The position numbers and the translations under genes were made by a program. The notes under the pieces were generated by a model that saw only the letters and a program-made list of their open reading frames with translations, made no database searches and had not been told where the DNA came from. Source: Acanthococcus lagerstroemiae (taxonomy: Eukaryota; Arthropoda; Insecta; Hemiptera; Eriococcidae). Taken from it: 64,000 bases of DNA. The first letter of the stretch is position 1; every line of letters begins with the position of its first letter. Shown in pieces: positions 11,880 through 24,600 of the stretch. The DNA is taken from contig CM063113.1 of NCBI GenBank assembly GCA_031841125.1, forward strand, positions 24,883,312-24,947,311. Direction: 5' to 3'.

Positions 11880-12716
11880 CAGAAACATTGATACTTTAAA
11901 GGTTCTTTTTTACACTCTAATTAGATCCCAGCTTGAATTCACCCCTGTAATATGGACCCCAACAAATAAAACGGACATTAAAAAGATAGTGAATGTATAA
12001 AAGAAATTTGTAAGATATTTATATTACAAAATGTTCACCTACTATCCGACAACGATCTCATATGCAGACCTGCTACTGGGCTTTCAAATGCCAAGTTTAA
12101 AATCACGCAGATCGGTGAATTCCTTACTTCTTCTACATGATGTAGTGCACAACAAAATAAATGCGAGTGCATTACTGGAGAAGCTTCAATTTTATGTACC
12201 AAATTTTCATGCACGCCAAAGACAACTCTTCAGGTTTGATAACTCAAAGGCAAGGTATCTAGGAAACACTAGGAACACTACAATAAATAGAATAATGCAA
12301 ATATACAATGAGACCTCAGATAAAAATCATACCCTAGATGTTTTCCAGATGAACCGTGCGCAGTTTGTACATGAACTCCGAAATACCTTTTAAATACGGG
12401 AAGATTTTACATTGGAAGGTGGAGCAAAGTAGAATAGAATACATGTATAAAATATATAATTGAGGGTAAGGGGTGCAAGCCCGTCTCCGATGGTGTGTGA
12501 AAGGCGTTTTTCTGGCGGCAGCAGTGGAATTGGTAGTGTTACTATTTTTATTATAATCTTTTTTCCTTTTTCTTTTTTCCTTCCTCTTCTCTTCGTCATC
12601 ACTCACTCTTTTTTATTTTATTCTTTATTCTTGTATATGTAAAGGGGTCGCCTCGTAATTGGCCACAATTGGCTGTGAGTGGACCTCTCTTCCCCAAGTT
12701 TTTAAATATATAAACA
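11880..12716 (+). mobile_element. LINE 3' end (Jockey/CR1-like) inserted in the Penelope-like element
   Basis: Translation from about 11890 gives IRSQLEFTPVIWTPTNKTDI, then KKFVRYLYYKMF. The frame at 12031-12393 gives YADLLLGFQMPSLKSRR, VNSLLLLHDVVHNKINASAL and MNRAQFVHELRNTF. This is the C-terminal end of a non-LTR reverse transcriptase. Two stops lie between the blocks. A 3' UTR follows and ends near TTTAAATATATAAACAAC. The sequences at the two junctions (CAACGACCAGGAAACGG and CAACAATGACAAACTGACAG) look like a diverged target duplication. Confidence 0.75.
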
Positions 12717-12892
12717 ACAATGACAAACTGACAGAAAATTATAAAATCCTACCCATAGAATACAACACAAGAGAAAGAAAACTAAAAGAACAACTAGAAA
12801 TAATAAAGGTGAAAACAAAACAAAACAACCTAATAAACACAACAACTAACTTCCAAAGTGAGAACTTACTCAAACTAATAACATAACCCTCA

Positions 12893-13000
12893 CGGATTGG
12901 ACGGACTGCACAATCACAGACAACCAATAGGAGCACTCAACTAATAACACTCATTGATTGGATAGACTGCATAATCACAGGCAACCAATAGGAGCACAAG
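12893..13000. repeat. 60-bp tandem duplication at the end of the Penelope-like element
   Basis: GATTGGAYRGACTGCAYAAT followed by CACAGRCAACCAATAGGAGC occurs twice, about 60 bp apart. Confidence 0.75.
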
Positions 13001-13199
13001 ACTAAACAGGTTTACCATACGGTACTACTTTCGACTACTCGTATAACTACAGTACCACAAGAGACAAGTCTCATTTAGGGTACTCCATTGATGATGGCAT
13101 AACAGCCGAAAGCGCTCTGGAATACAGAAGAAGAAAAAGTGAATTGGCACACCCTACACACGGAACATTCTGAGAACCCCGGGCTCTGTAATTTAGGTG

Positions 13200-14138
13200 G
13201 AATACAACCGTGTGTTGCAAGTTGAAAAGTAATGAAAATTTCCTCAAATTTTCTCCGTCCGTTGCGTGGAATTCGCCGGAACTTCAACCAACATATTTTG
13301 TTGCGGTGTACTCTCGGCCGTATAATTTGGGAGCTCGCTGTCTGTGTACGGTGCGTGAATCGTACACGCAGATTCCGTGCGTTCCACGTGCTCGAGTTGT
13401 GTATTCGTTTTTCGGACGTAAACTGCGGCTCAAGTCGCGTGATTTTCCGGCTTCGTATAAGCGCCGAGCCCGCTGGCGTGTGAATCCGATAAACTGTAGC
13501 CGGCGTTCAAATTAACGACGACGCGTTGTTCGCTATCTCCCTCCCCCGGCCTCACCGGTCCATTCAAAAAGCGCGTCATTCACGCGAGTCTTCCGAATCG
13601 AGAGCCGCGTTGAATCGGCGCTTTCTACGTTACACACTCGCGGATCAGATAAAGGTCCGGCAGCCCGGCAGAGTCTCTCTCGCGAGCGGGGAAAACACTC
13701 GCGAAAATGAGACCCCGAAAATGGTTTTCAGTGTCGGAAAATGGCGCACCGCTGCGCCGTGATCGATGAGCCAAGGCTCTGGCGTGCTCGAGTGGGCCGG
13801 GGGGAGGGGGAGTGTACTGTGCGCTACATGTGAGTTCCGTTCGTTCGCGGTTCGAAATTCGAAAGTCGACCGTCGTTTTCGCATCCTGCCCGAACGTGTA
13901 CGTGCGCGTTCGCGGGTCGCGCTTTTCTGCCGTGTGACGAGACATGCCGACGACGCTCGCGAAGTGACCGGTGGCCGTTGCAACGTGAGTGCGTCAGAGC
14001 GCCAGCGAGCCGATGGCAGCAGGCACTCGGCGAAGGCTAGAGCTCCGGCGGGTCGTGTGTAATCGCGTGGCAGCGGTCGCCTTTTCGAAGGTTTACGATG
14101 GTCGTCGGAGTTGGCGGCAGGAGTCGCGGCGTTGCACC
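13200..14138 (+). promoter_or_regulatory. CpG-rich promoter / 5' UTR region of the MAP7 gene
   Basis: GC and CpG content rise sharply here against the AT-rich surroundings, and fall again just after the first exon at about 14.24 kb. Long open frames appear on both strands in this stretch simply because stop codons are rare in GC-rich DNA. The position directly upstream of exon 1 makes it the likely promoter and 5' leader. I see no TATA box that I would defend and I cannot place the transcription start. Confidence 0.55.
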
Positions 14139-14235
14139 ATGTTCTCGGAATTGTGCCGGGAGACTCTGCGTCGCGCTATCGCGTGTGCCCTTCGACGTCA
14201 TTACGACTGCAGCGCGAATGCAAGCCAGGATGAAA
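14139..14235 (+). CDS. ens: MAP7 exon 1 (start exon)
   Basis: The ATG at 14139 has an A at -3 (CACCATGT), a favourable context. The exon encodes 32 residues beginning MFSELCRETL, is basic, and ends QDE plus one base. The donor is AAA|GTACGC at 14236, a moderate site. The single leftover base joins the two leading bases of the exon at 32752 and gives an open frame. The nearby alternative donor at 14259 would end in phase 0 and would hit a stop in exon 2, so I reject it. An in-frame upstream ATG at 14013 could add 42 residues but lacks a purine at -3. The residues themselves are not recognisable as MAP7, so the assignment rests on phase, position and the CpG-rich setting. Confidence 0.55.
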
Positions 14236-17200
14236 GTACGCCTAAGCACATTTACAAGGTTTTCTTTCATATTTGTCTCATTAACTTTTTTTTTTTTTTT
14301 CGTCTTTGCGAATTAGTTGTTAGTGTAGTCTGTATGGAGTATAGGTCATTTCATTCGGCTCGTACGTAGAATTAGGAAGTAGATAGTCGGGAACTATATG
14401 GATTTATGTACTTGGATAGTCATCTGTTCCGAGAGTGTGTCGAGGTGCCGACAGTGATAGATTAGATCTCAGTTATCGTCGGCAGTCATTTTTAAATTCA
14501 GTTACCAAATAAGTACATGCCCGTCGTGTTTCTGAAACCTTACGGTGGTTCGAATACTGGAATCTTCCTAGGAATACAGAACACATGATTCACGAAATTT
14601 GGTCTTAGTTTGGTTTTCTTGGGGAGTCAAGAATTGAGGAGTGCTGTGGAAGAAGGGAATAAGTCGACTTAGGCCCTGTGTTGACGTTTATGAATCTGAG
14701 TAGGGGTTTTGTTGGCCGAATTAATAGCGCGCCGGTTTCAGAATCTGGAGGTCCTGGGTTCGAGTCCTCGTAGCAACTTGCTACATTTCGACATAGGCCG
14801 GTTTTTCGGCAAGCAGAAGAAAGGGCTAAGACAGCCCTAACAGTCTCCTCGATATCTCTGAGGAAATGCTCGAAAGGGCGAATTCCAGGACTCAAAAAGA
14901 GTATGAAGCCTTCTTCATAACGCCATCAAAGATGGTTACAATTTAATAACTATTCGCTGTGTTGCGATCCAAAAATCAGAGCTATTTTGCAACCTGAAGA
15001 GCAACACGGTAACTGGAGACTGGAAGTGATGGGCGAAATTTCAATAATGGCTGCTTTCGTATTTAGTAAACAGTTGCTCTGCATAGGACAGGAGTTTAGT
15101 TCTATCGAAAGACCCTGTGTTTCGTCTCTTGATGAGAATCAGGCTCAAATAATCGAAAATTTACGATTGGCAAGGCAAGACAAGGCAGACTAAGAAAAAA
15201 AAAATCTGCCCACAAGAATGAGACGAAATAAATTTGTGACTTCATAAGTCGGACGGGACCAAAGAGGTACATTTGGGGATAAGAATAAAGTGCCGAATTC
15301 TGTTGACCTAAATATTAAAGTAAATTAAAACGGGAAAATAATTTTTGAATTTTGCTAGTTCATAAATATTTAGGTAAAAACCGCTTGCGGTGATACAGGG
15401 GCAGAGGTTACGATCGAAAAAACATTAAAAAAAAAACCGAAGAAACGGCCGCTATGATTGAAACTGTTGTATGGTACGTTATCGATTTTTGCAGGTGACA
15501 GTCCCCTGTGACAACATTAGGGTAGGGATTACACCCCTCCGAGATATGTAATGCGAATTTTGCTCATTTATAAATATTTATATGAAAATAATTGTATAGT
15601 AATGGGACTACCATGTTGATTCATGTGAAGCTCCATTTGAAACTTTTCTCACATTGGACATGGAAACCTTTCAATGTTCTTCAACGAAATTCTGTCCACT
15701 GTATCCCTAAATGCAAGTTTTTGGCCTGATCCAACCTCTGAATTCTAAATTTTTTGGCCGTGTTCGTTCCATTCCTCTTGCCCATCTTTGACATTTTTTT
15801 TTCGTGTTACACTCTTATATGCTAGAAGTTGAGATGGTTGATTTTGTCTGTGTTAATAATTCAAGATCAGTAACCCCAAAAGATATTGTTTTTTTGATTT
15901 TATAACTTTGTTCCTTCCCCCTCCCCCTAAATTATAAAACATTAATTTTAGATGCTGAAATCAAAATTGTATCATGAAGTGGATGCAATATTCGAAACTA
16001 ATGTACGAAAGTACCATCATTTAGATAATTCATCAAGTTTTGTAAGTCAAGTTAATTTTGCGTGTGCGGGGATGTTTTATTTTGGAGTCTTAAGTCTGGG
16101 TAGAATCAAAAATTTAATGAGACTATTGAAATCGGTGATCCAAGTTGGGTACCTCCACGCAAGTTTCTGAGAAAAAATGAGAAGAAGAATGAAAGTCAGT
16201 TGACGTCAGTGAACTTTATTGGGTTTATTGACCTCTTTACTATTTTCTTATCGTACAATTTGATGGCCGTATTAATACAGGGTGTCTATTGGTCCAATAA
16301 ATCCAATAAAAGTCCATTATTCGAAAAATAGTCAAATAAGTTCAGTAAAAGTTCAATAATTTTAATATTGGTCCAATAAAAAATTGAAAAATAAGGAAAT
16401 AAGTATAATAATATTAATGTTGTGAAAAACTTGACTGGATGCATTATTGAATGGGTCAATTCTTGGAAAGAGGAAATTCTTTTAGTGATTAAAAAATTAA
16501 TGATAAATAAATAAATAAAAAACTTGTATGGACGCGCTTCTATTAGTTGTGATCAGGCATATAAAAAAGGTCTAATAAAAGTCTATTATTCTCTATTTTC
16601 AAATCTGTTAAGACACCCTGAGATTGGTTACGTGTTAAAAGCCAATTTTCCTATTCAAACAAATTTTTGTGGCCAAACAGTTATTAGGATTTTTAAAAGT
16701 AAAATTGCAGTTACTTTAATGGAAAATCGTGCGTTGAATTTCAGAGTAATTTAGTGCTGAAAAATTCGGAATTTCCAAAAAATAATAATACATTTATTTC
16801 TAGGTTCCCAGAAGGTAAATTTTTTACGTAAGCTATTTTGAAATTTCTAATAAAAACTTTTCAAATCACGCTAATGAGCCATGGTCAACACCTTTTTGGA
16901 ACTCCACATTCCCCTCTAACAGGGAAATTCGCTCGTGTAAATGCAAAGTTTTGTAGCAATTATAAGAGAAATTAACAATGGGAAATTTTGGAATTTCATT
17001 TCAATTATGATCGTTTTGTTTATTTTCCTTAACTCTTCTCATTACTGTGTGGCCCTTGGCCCGGGCCATTCACACGTTCAGTAGATTAATTAATTCAATT
17101 AATTGTAAGTAAAGTTAGCTGAAAGTTACAAGGTCAAAAAGTTAGAATTGTTCGTAAACCAGATAATTCTCTTGGCGTGCTCGTGAGTCTTCGCAATTAA

Positions 17201-20200
17201 AGTTCGATATTATTTTTCCGCAGTGAGCTGAGCATTGTTGAACATAGTCTGCTTTATGCATAGCTGAGACAGCGAGCAGGAATTTATCGAAAACTGTTCA
17301 ATAGAGTAGTACCTCTTCCCTCTCTTGGGACGAAAAATTTAACGTTTTGTGTCACCAAAGCGAGAATTTCTTTTTCTTACGTAGTAGCTTATAGCGACTT
17401 TGGAAAATTTTATAGTTAGCAAAATCTAAAAAAATGAAGACTTTAATTGTTTTGATAGTCGGTTTCAGAATCGGACACTTGACAGATCCAATGTTTTGCT
17501 TTTAGCTAATTAAAACGCCTCCTTCCCTCTCCACCAGAAAAGTTGCTTCTGGACCCATGTTGCCTTGAATTATATCGAACATTCATATTACAGCTTCTAT
17601 AATATAATGACAGATACATTTCTTTATAGTTCATCTGTTTCACTTTCGGTTGCGGGGAAGGTATTTGACTTTTATTTGGATTACTGAAACAAAGAAACAC
17701 GCTAACTGCAATAATTTTCTAATACAAAAGTAAATTAAGTAAGAAAGTTTCACTGATGTTAGGATAAAGCATACAATATCTTTGAGTTTGGGTGGCTGAA
17801 GTCGTTCCAATTGTAATCCAGACAAGTTTTTTATTGTCAGATAGAAGAGAACATTAGATGCTGTAATAGTCGTATAAATAGCTATTGGACTGTTTTTTTA
17901 GATATCTTGGGGGAGGGGGTACAGAATATCATTTGTATCCCCCCCCCAAAAAAAAAAAAAAAAAAAAGAAGATCAGGAAGTCGCAAAAAGGCGCCTTGAG
18001 AGAGATTTTATGACAAGATTTTTGTGCTTGTTACCTCTACTTATGAAATTTTTTGGCTTGTTGATTTAATGACTTGTAATTTTTGTACCCTGTCCGACCT
18101 CCTCTCTCCCCAAGAAAACCTTCCGACGCCACTAGCTCCCGTGTCTAAAGTAAGAGATATTCCGTATCTTATGTAGAGAGTAACAATAACAACTCAACTT
18201 GTTACCGTGAAGTAAAAGAAAATATAAAGTAAAAACATATATTCGAATCTGAATTCAATGTAAAAGTTAATCTTCGAGAATATTCAAAATTCGTTGAAAA
18301 TTTTGAAGTGACCTGTTTTATATTTCCGATGTTGTGTAGAAGAAGTACTGCAGTCTGTTACACTAACTCATGATACCATTCTATGCATCTCTCTGATGAT
18401 AATAAGATACATTTATCTAGAAATTTAAAATTTATTTGACGACGAACTCTGAAATTTCAAATTTTTGAATGAATTTGAATTGCAGAAAGATAACAAAATG
18501 TACCAAAAACTAAAATTGTACAGCCCACATACATTCTGAATTCACCAAAATTGTAAAATAAAACTAATAATCTTCTGAGTGAGGTAATTAGTCATTGTAC
18601 ATTTTGTGTTTACTAAAATATAATTAATGAGTTTAAAATTGAGGAGAAATTTAAATTCATGAAGAAATTAATGGGTGTGTTAGCAAAACGCAGTAGCTCT
18701 ATTTTTCTGAATTGTTCAGGAAGCATTTAAAAAACTGTTTGAAGATCAGTTTTGATTCCGCTTTGATTTATCACGAGTGCTAGCTTTAATCTTATCAGAT
18801 TCGACCTCGAAATTTAATATTGAAAATTGAAAAATTCGCGAAAATATAATCTAAAGAAAACTCCACAAACTGGACGTACCTGCTGCGTTTTGGGACTACC
18901 ATACCTAACGAATTGACTTACTGCGTTTTTGAATGACAAGTTATGCATAGCAAAAAAAAACACGACATTTTGTAGGTATAAAAAGTGTCTTCTTAAAGCC
19001 ACACCGGCCCCAATTTGTTGAACCTAAAATTGGCAAGGTCTAATAGAGTTCAAAGAATTTACATTTTCAAATTATACTGGACTAGCTACGTTTTTGAATT
19101 AGAGTACATAGGGAACGGACTTACTGTACTTTGGAGGTAAACTTTTTTTACGAGTAAATGTTTTGATCATATAAAGGAAAATTTGCAATTAGGCCTTCGC
19201 AGTATAAATGAGGGGCAGGTGCGGATCTCCCGGTGGGGGAGTTCCCCAAAAAAGGAAAAATCTGTGGGGAGGGAGAAATCTGCGGAAGGAGGGGGAAGCA
19301 AAAAATTTCCGCGCGCTTTTCCTTCTGCCTTTTCCCTCCCTAGAATGGTCGTCTGGATCCGCGCCTGGTGAGGGCAATGTGAGTGTCGATGTGGAGGTTG
19401 GAGACCAAGTGGTAATTTCTTTAGAGAGAAATTAGAGAATCTAAAACGTTTCTTCACTCTTGTGTGTTAATGTAAGACCGGCATTCCTTTCTTCCAGAAA
19501 AGCCACTTGGAAAGGAACGTGTCTGTTCAATTTGATATCACGATGTATTTGCTGCTTGGCCCGAATCCGTGTATATTACCGAAAAACTCATCGGGTCACC
19601 TGACAAGATTTTTAATTTTCTCGATGCCTAGCGTGACTGTTCTATTCGTTTGAAAGCGATTTTTTGCTTCGTGCGTGCGAATGCTAATATTTTAAAAAAT
19701 TGAATTTTTAGTTTCGCATCGATTTCGTGCCGAAAATGAAATGCTGTTGCGATGTTACAGGGTGTCTACTGGCAAGTAAATAGCAAGCATTTGACTGAAT
19801 CGACATCCGAGCATGTAAATAGCATCCTTTTTTGGGCAGAGCAACCAAAAATTTGAAAATAACATAAATATACAGTGATATAATCTCGAAAAATTGCAAA
19901 TAGAAACTGTTATGGAAAAAAAAACAACTTTATTACTGAGAAAAGTAATTTCTATTATTGTACAACATTTCGTGCCACTAATCTGATTTAACCTGGTTGT
20001 GACATCCGTCTTTCAAACGAAATTCCTATTTCAAATTTTATTTAAGAAACGTTACTGTTATGAACTGATTTAATATCCTTCTTTTATGACAATTATTTTT
20101 TTTTAAACTTTAAGATGAGATATCACATTAAGTGAGAAATCACAGGCAATTTATGTGCCAAATTACATTTTTTGAATATGATTGGTTTTTAAAAGGTTTT

Positions 20201-21591
20201 ATGCTTAATATTTTTAATCTCCTTGTACTTTTTGTTTTTGAATTGTTTTGTACCTCAAACCAAAAGATGTTCATCTTCTAACTTGAAAATTAGTCTTACG
20301 AATGTCTCCTGTTCATACATTTGGTGCCTTTTAAAAGACTGAGCATAGAATATAGAATACTACAGAGGAAAGAAAAAAACAAGCTCTTTCGTTTGTTGAT
20401 ATGTCATGTTATAGGGAGGGGGGACAACATATGTTGAAGAAACAAATTCTGAGTACATACTTATATTTCATCGTATACCCAGCTGGACCAAAGACTGGGA
20501 AATCTCATTGAATAAGTCTAAGTGAGTCCGAGTCGACTTCTCGCTTCGACCTCACCCCCTACATACCCATCTGTATCAAAGGAAAAGTGATCCTCCAAAT
20601 AGCTACTACGCTCAATACCTGGGACTGGATTTGGACTGCAAACTTAATTGACATGAACACGTTTGAAGGAAGAGAGAACTACTCAACTGGCAGTTCAAAA
20701 AGTTCTACTGGCTCATCGGCCCTTGCTCGGAACTTAGCCTCGCCAATAAAAGGCTTATCTACTCCATCATCTTCAAGCCTGCCTGGGCTTATGACAGCGA
20801 ACTGTGGGGATCAACAGCTGTCTCAAATCGTCTCGTTATAGAAAGGTTTCAAAACAAGTTCATATCGAACAATCGCAAAAGCTCTGTTTTATGTCACCAA
20901 TGCTCAACTTAGGTCTGATCTCGATCTCGTCTCCGTCGATGATGTCATCTCGCAAAGAGTGAACAGCTATAACCAACGTATGCACCGTCATCCTGACGTG
21001 GAGGCCATTACGTTTCTAGACACCCGCCGACTTCCTAGAAGATATACATGGGATTTTATTAGCTAAATTATTTAATTAATTAATCTAATCTCGCTTGCTA
21101 TTCACCAGAGCTGATTGCGCTTCTCTAGTTTTCTGTTGTAACTTACTATAAACTTTCAGGAAACAAAAAAAAGAGTACTTATGCATATAATCGCTTAAAG
21201 GACGTCTATTGTCGCTCGCATAGGTGAAAGAACTCACACCGGCAACTTGATGGTTGTCAAGCGGAAAAAGGTGGGGTTGTCTTTATTTGCTCTTAGTGGA
21301 ATAAGTTTTTTGAAATTCCATAACGCAACACCCCTCGCCCCTCCCGATAAGTTCAAAATAAATTAAAAAAAAAAAGTTGTAACCCGATCAGAGAAGAATC
21401 AGGTGCCCGAAGCCCCCTCACTTTCTTATGGGAAAATGCATTGAATTTTGACTTTTTTTCGCTTAATTGTATTTCCCTCATCCGTAATGACGTTGAAAAT
21501 ATACGGACACATGTTTTGAATTGGTGATTGTACTTTGGGGTCCCAAATTCGGTTTGAAGCGCTTCGAATGTATGGCCTCCGTGGGGAAAGG

Positions 21592-21629
<38 letters not shown>

Positions 21630-24600
21630 CGTGAGTGCAAATGGAAAAGAGAGAGCGCCCTTTCCCCACGGAGGCCATACATTCGAAGCGCTTCAAACCG
21701 AATTTGGGACCCCAAAGTATAATCATCAATTCAAAACATATGTCCGTATATTTTTTAGCGTCATTGCGGGTGAGGGAAATACAGTTGAGCGGGGAAAAAG
21801 AAAAAAGGCTGACAGGAGGTTTAAAATTAGTCAAGAAATGCCCGTCTCTTTTTCCCGATATTGGATTTCATTTATATATTTATTGGGTCGCTGAATCTGT
21901 TTTAGGGTTAGTTTTTAATTTCGAGCCTTTGGGATGCCATTAGAAGGGACTGAACTTCCATCATTGGTTTTCCTTCGCGACAGTAGAAGTCGATTTATAG
22001 GGTTTCTAGGTCGCTGAATCCGTGTTTGGGGTTAATTTTTCGTCCCGACTCTGTGGGGCACCACTTCAGACGGCTAAACCTCCATTTGGGTTATATCTTG
22101 AAAAAAATGATACTAGTGGAGAGTTAGCGTCCTAAACTGACCTCCTAGTGAGTCAAAACCGAAAACGAACCTTGAAGACGGACTTCACTACTTCAGAAAT
22201 CTATAAATCGACTATCATCTGGAAAATAGATCAAAAATGCGGATTCAGCCCCTCTATCGAAACTAAGAACTCCTGAATTCCAACGTTGGGAAAAAGAAGC
22301 AAACATTTTTGGACTCAACGCTGTCAGCCCTCTCGCCACTGGAGCCATCTAGTCGAAGCGCTTTAAATTAAGATTGGGTCAAGTAGTACTAAATTCCTTA
22401 TCCAAAACATGTATCCGTATATTTTTAGCGTCATTTCAGGCAGAGAAAAGTACAATTTAGTGAAGAAAGTCAAAACTCAATATATTTTCTCATGAGAAAA
22501 GGAGGGGCTTGCGGCGCGTACTCCCTTTCTCCAATCGAGCTAAAACTTCCTGGGGATTTTTTTTTTTCATTTATTTGGAACCAATCTAGTGGGTTGCGTC
22601 ATGAAAATTAGAATTTTCGAAAATAATGACCACCCTAATGTCGAAAGAACCATAACCGAGTAAACCAATGAAGAACACGTCATGTAAGGTCACAGATGAA
22701 ATTATGAAAAATAAGAAAGTGATGTCTGTATTGTATACAATGCAAATATCGATTTCTTATTCTTTGTATTTTTATCTCTGTGAGCTTGTGTGAAGTCTTT
22801 CTCGTTAGATTCATAGTGTTTGATTCGGTTGGACATACTATTTTTTCCCGTTTAACCATCGAATTTTTCAACGTAGGGTAATCAAATAGCAACTTTTTTT
22901 CTGTTTTCAGTTTCAGTAGACACCCTGATATACTGTTCTTATAACAACGTTCAATGCCAAGTCGATGTAAACCGCAGTGCTAATCAATAAATACGAAATA
23001 GAATTGTCGTTCGAAACGTTTACTAATGATCGAAAACGAGGTCTTCATGCAAGGTCATAAACGGCACAACTTGCAGTCATATCTCGCCTGTAGAAATACG
23101 GATGAGGGAACTCGATGTTTTTCTTAGAATCATCTAAGTGAAGTCTAGAATGGCCATTCGAAGGCACTAGGAAAAGAATTTCTTGTGTGCCCAAAAATCG
23201 CTATTTCTGTACTAGTTTGCCTATACGATGACCCACAGAAACGTGGACGTGAAGTCGTTTAGGTGCACGTCGTCGCCTCGGTTTAAATTTCACGTAAGTC
23301 CATATTTATAAAAAAAAAAAGGGTTTACCTGGTTTTTAATGTAAAAAAAGAATGGAGGAATTTAAATTAAAATTTTCGTAAATCGAAAGTGCAATCTACC
23401 ACTCGTAGCAGCGAAACTAAACACCTTGGAGGTCATTCATCTAAATTTTCTATTCAGTTTTTCGTGTTTTCTGACGTTTGTGCATTTCTGGACTCAGTAG
23501 CGTATTCAAGGGGGGGGGGGTCCGAGTTCAACCCCCCCATGGCCAAAAAAAAGCTCTAGAAATATGCTCATTTAACGTGTTTTTTTTTTAGGAATACGCT
23601 CAAAATTAAAAGTCAAACCCCCTCCGTGGCCAAAAAAAGCTCTAAAATATCAGAAATATGCTCATTCATTTTTTTTTTTTTAGGAATACCCTTATAATTA
23701 AAAGTCAAACCCCCTCCATGATTTCATCCTAGATACGCTACTATCTGAACTTATGGTACGATTTGTATGTGTTCGCTTCAATTTTAATCACCCTGTAGTT
23801 AAAAGGGTAGAAAATTACGAGCATTGGCAACTTTTAACGTCCCTGTTAGCCAACATGTATAAAGCACAGGGATCATGAATGAATTTCACGTGTGATATCG
23901 CGAGAGAACTTGAAGAGCTGTAATTTTCACGTGGTGAATTTTCTTCGATTTTCTTTTGCTGGGTGCACAATGTTGATTCAGTCGTCTGCTATCCTCAAGA
24001 AGTCAGTTATGGTTGAACGCAAGCGCGCTGTTAATCTTTGATATTTTGTCGAAGAAGGTCGGAATATTCTTGAGGGAATCTACCAAATTACTCGCGGTTA
24101 TTCGGTGAAAACAATTTGAATATTCATAATGGTTGTTCTTGAATATGTTCAGCTTTACCCGTACAGGACTAAAAAGAATAGCCAAATTTGATTATGTTTT
24201 CACTTTTCCACTACCTTTTTTTTTAATCAATATACATTAGTCATTATTCATTAAACTCGGACTCACTCGGTCGAACTTTAATTGCCCAAATTGTAAACGG
24301 ATACGAATATGATCACAGTGAAAAAGCTAACGATTCGTAAACTTCATTTTCGCGTAAATGCTAACTTGCAGTCTATTTTACTTGGCACTGTTCCGAAAAA
24401 TGTCAATTAATTATACTTCATTGTAAAGACTTTTCTCGAACGTAAAGAAGGACGTGCATTGCTTTTCACGTCAGCCGGAAACCGAGTTTTTGTTTCTGCA
24501 TTGAAATCGATTTTGAAGTGCGAAAACGTGCGAAAGTGGCTGCGTTGAAATTTGGTCGACCGTCATTTTTGAGAATCTTGACAAATTTCTCGAGTAGTGG

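Larger units (their letters stand above)
11175..13028 (+). mobile_element. Penelope-like retroelement fragment with GIY-YIG endonuclease, interrupted
   Basis: At 11702-11870 the plus strand encodes SSGVYRLDCEHCDMTYIVH, then FTTRIKEHEK and SLFGKYCND, the GIY-YIG endonuclease signature of Penelope-like elements (Gly-Val-Tyr ... Thr-Tyr-Ile). The C-terminal tail continues at about 12715-12885 with LTENYKILPIEYNTRERKLK. The outermost sequences at 11175-11240 and 12983-13028 are similar direct repeats (CAATCAATTGGAGCAC and CAACCAATAGGAGCAC, then TTACCRTRCGGTACTAC), as expected of pseudo-LTRs. The reverse transcriptase is absent. A LINE fragment splits the element. Confidence 0.65.
19758..22926. 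mobile_element. 3.2-kb segment bounded by inverted CAGGGTGTCTACTG ends (putative)
   Basis: CAGGGTGTCTACTGG begins near 19758 and CAGTAGACACCCTG ends near 22926. Similar subterminal wording (TGCTATTTG and TAGCAAGC) lies inside. The same 10-bp end occurs in the 343-bp element at 16278. The segment contains a LINE fragment and inverted repeats and no transposase, so it may be two related termini rather than one element. Confidence 0.4.

Noticed and set aside
13625..13983. Overlapping long open frames on both strands (106-112 residues)
   Set aside because: They lie in the GC-rich promoter stretch where stop codons are rare; the encoded residues are Arg/Ser/Pro-rich with no recognisable domain.
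14236..14258. Alternative exon 1 donor ACAAG|GTTTTC
   Set aside because: It would end in phase 0, and exon 2 would then stop after eight codons.
14700..14790. Functional tRNA gene
   Set aside because: The B box is perfect but the acceptor and T stems do not pair, so SINE head or pseudogene is the better call.
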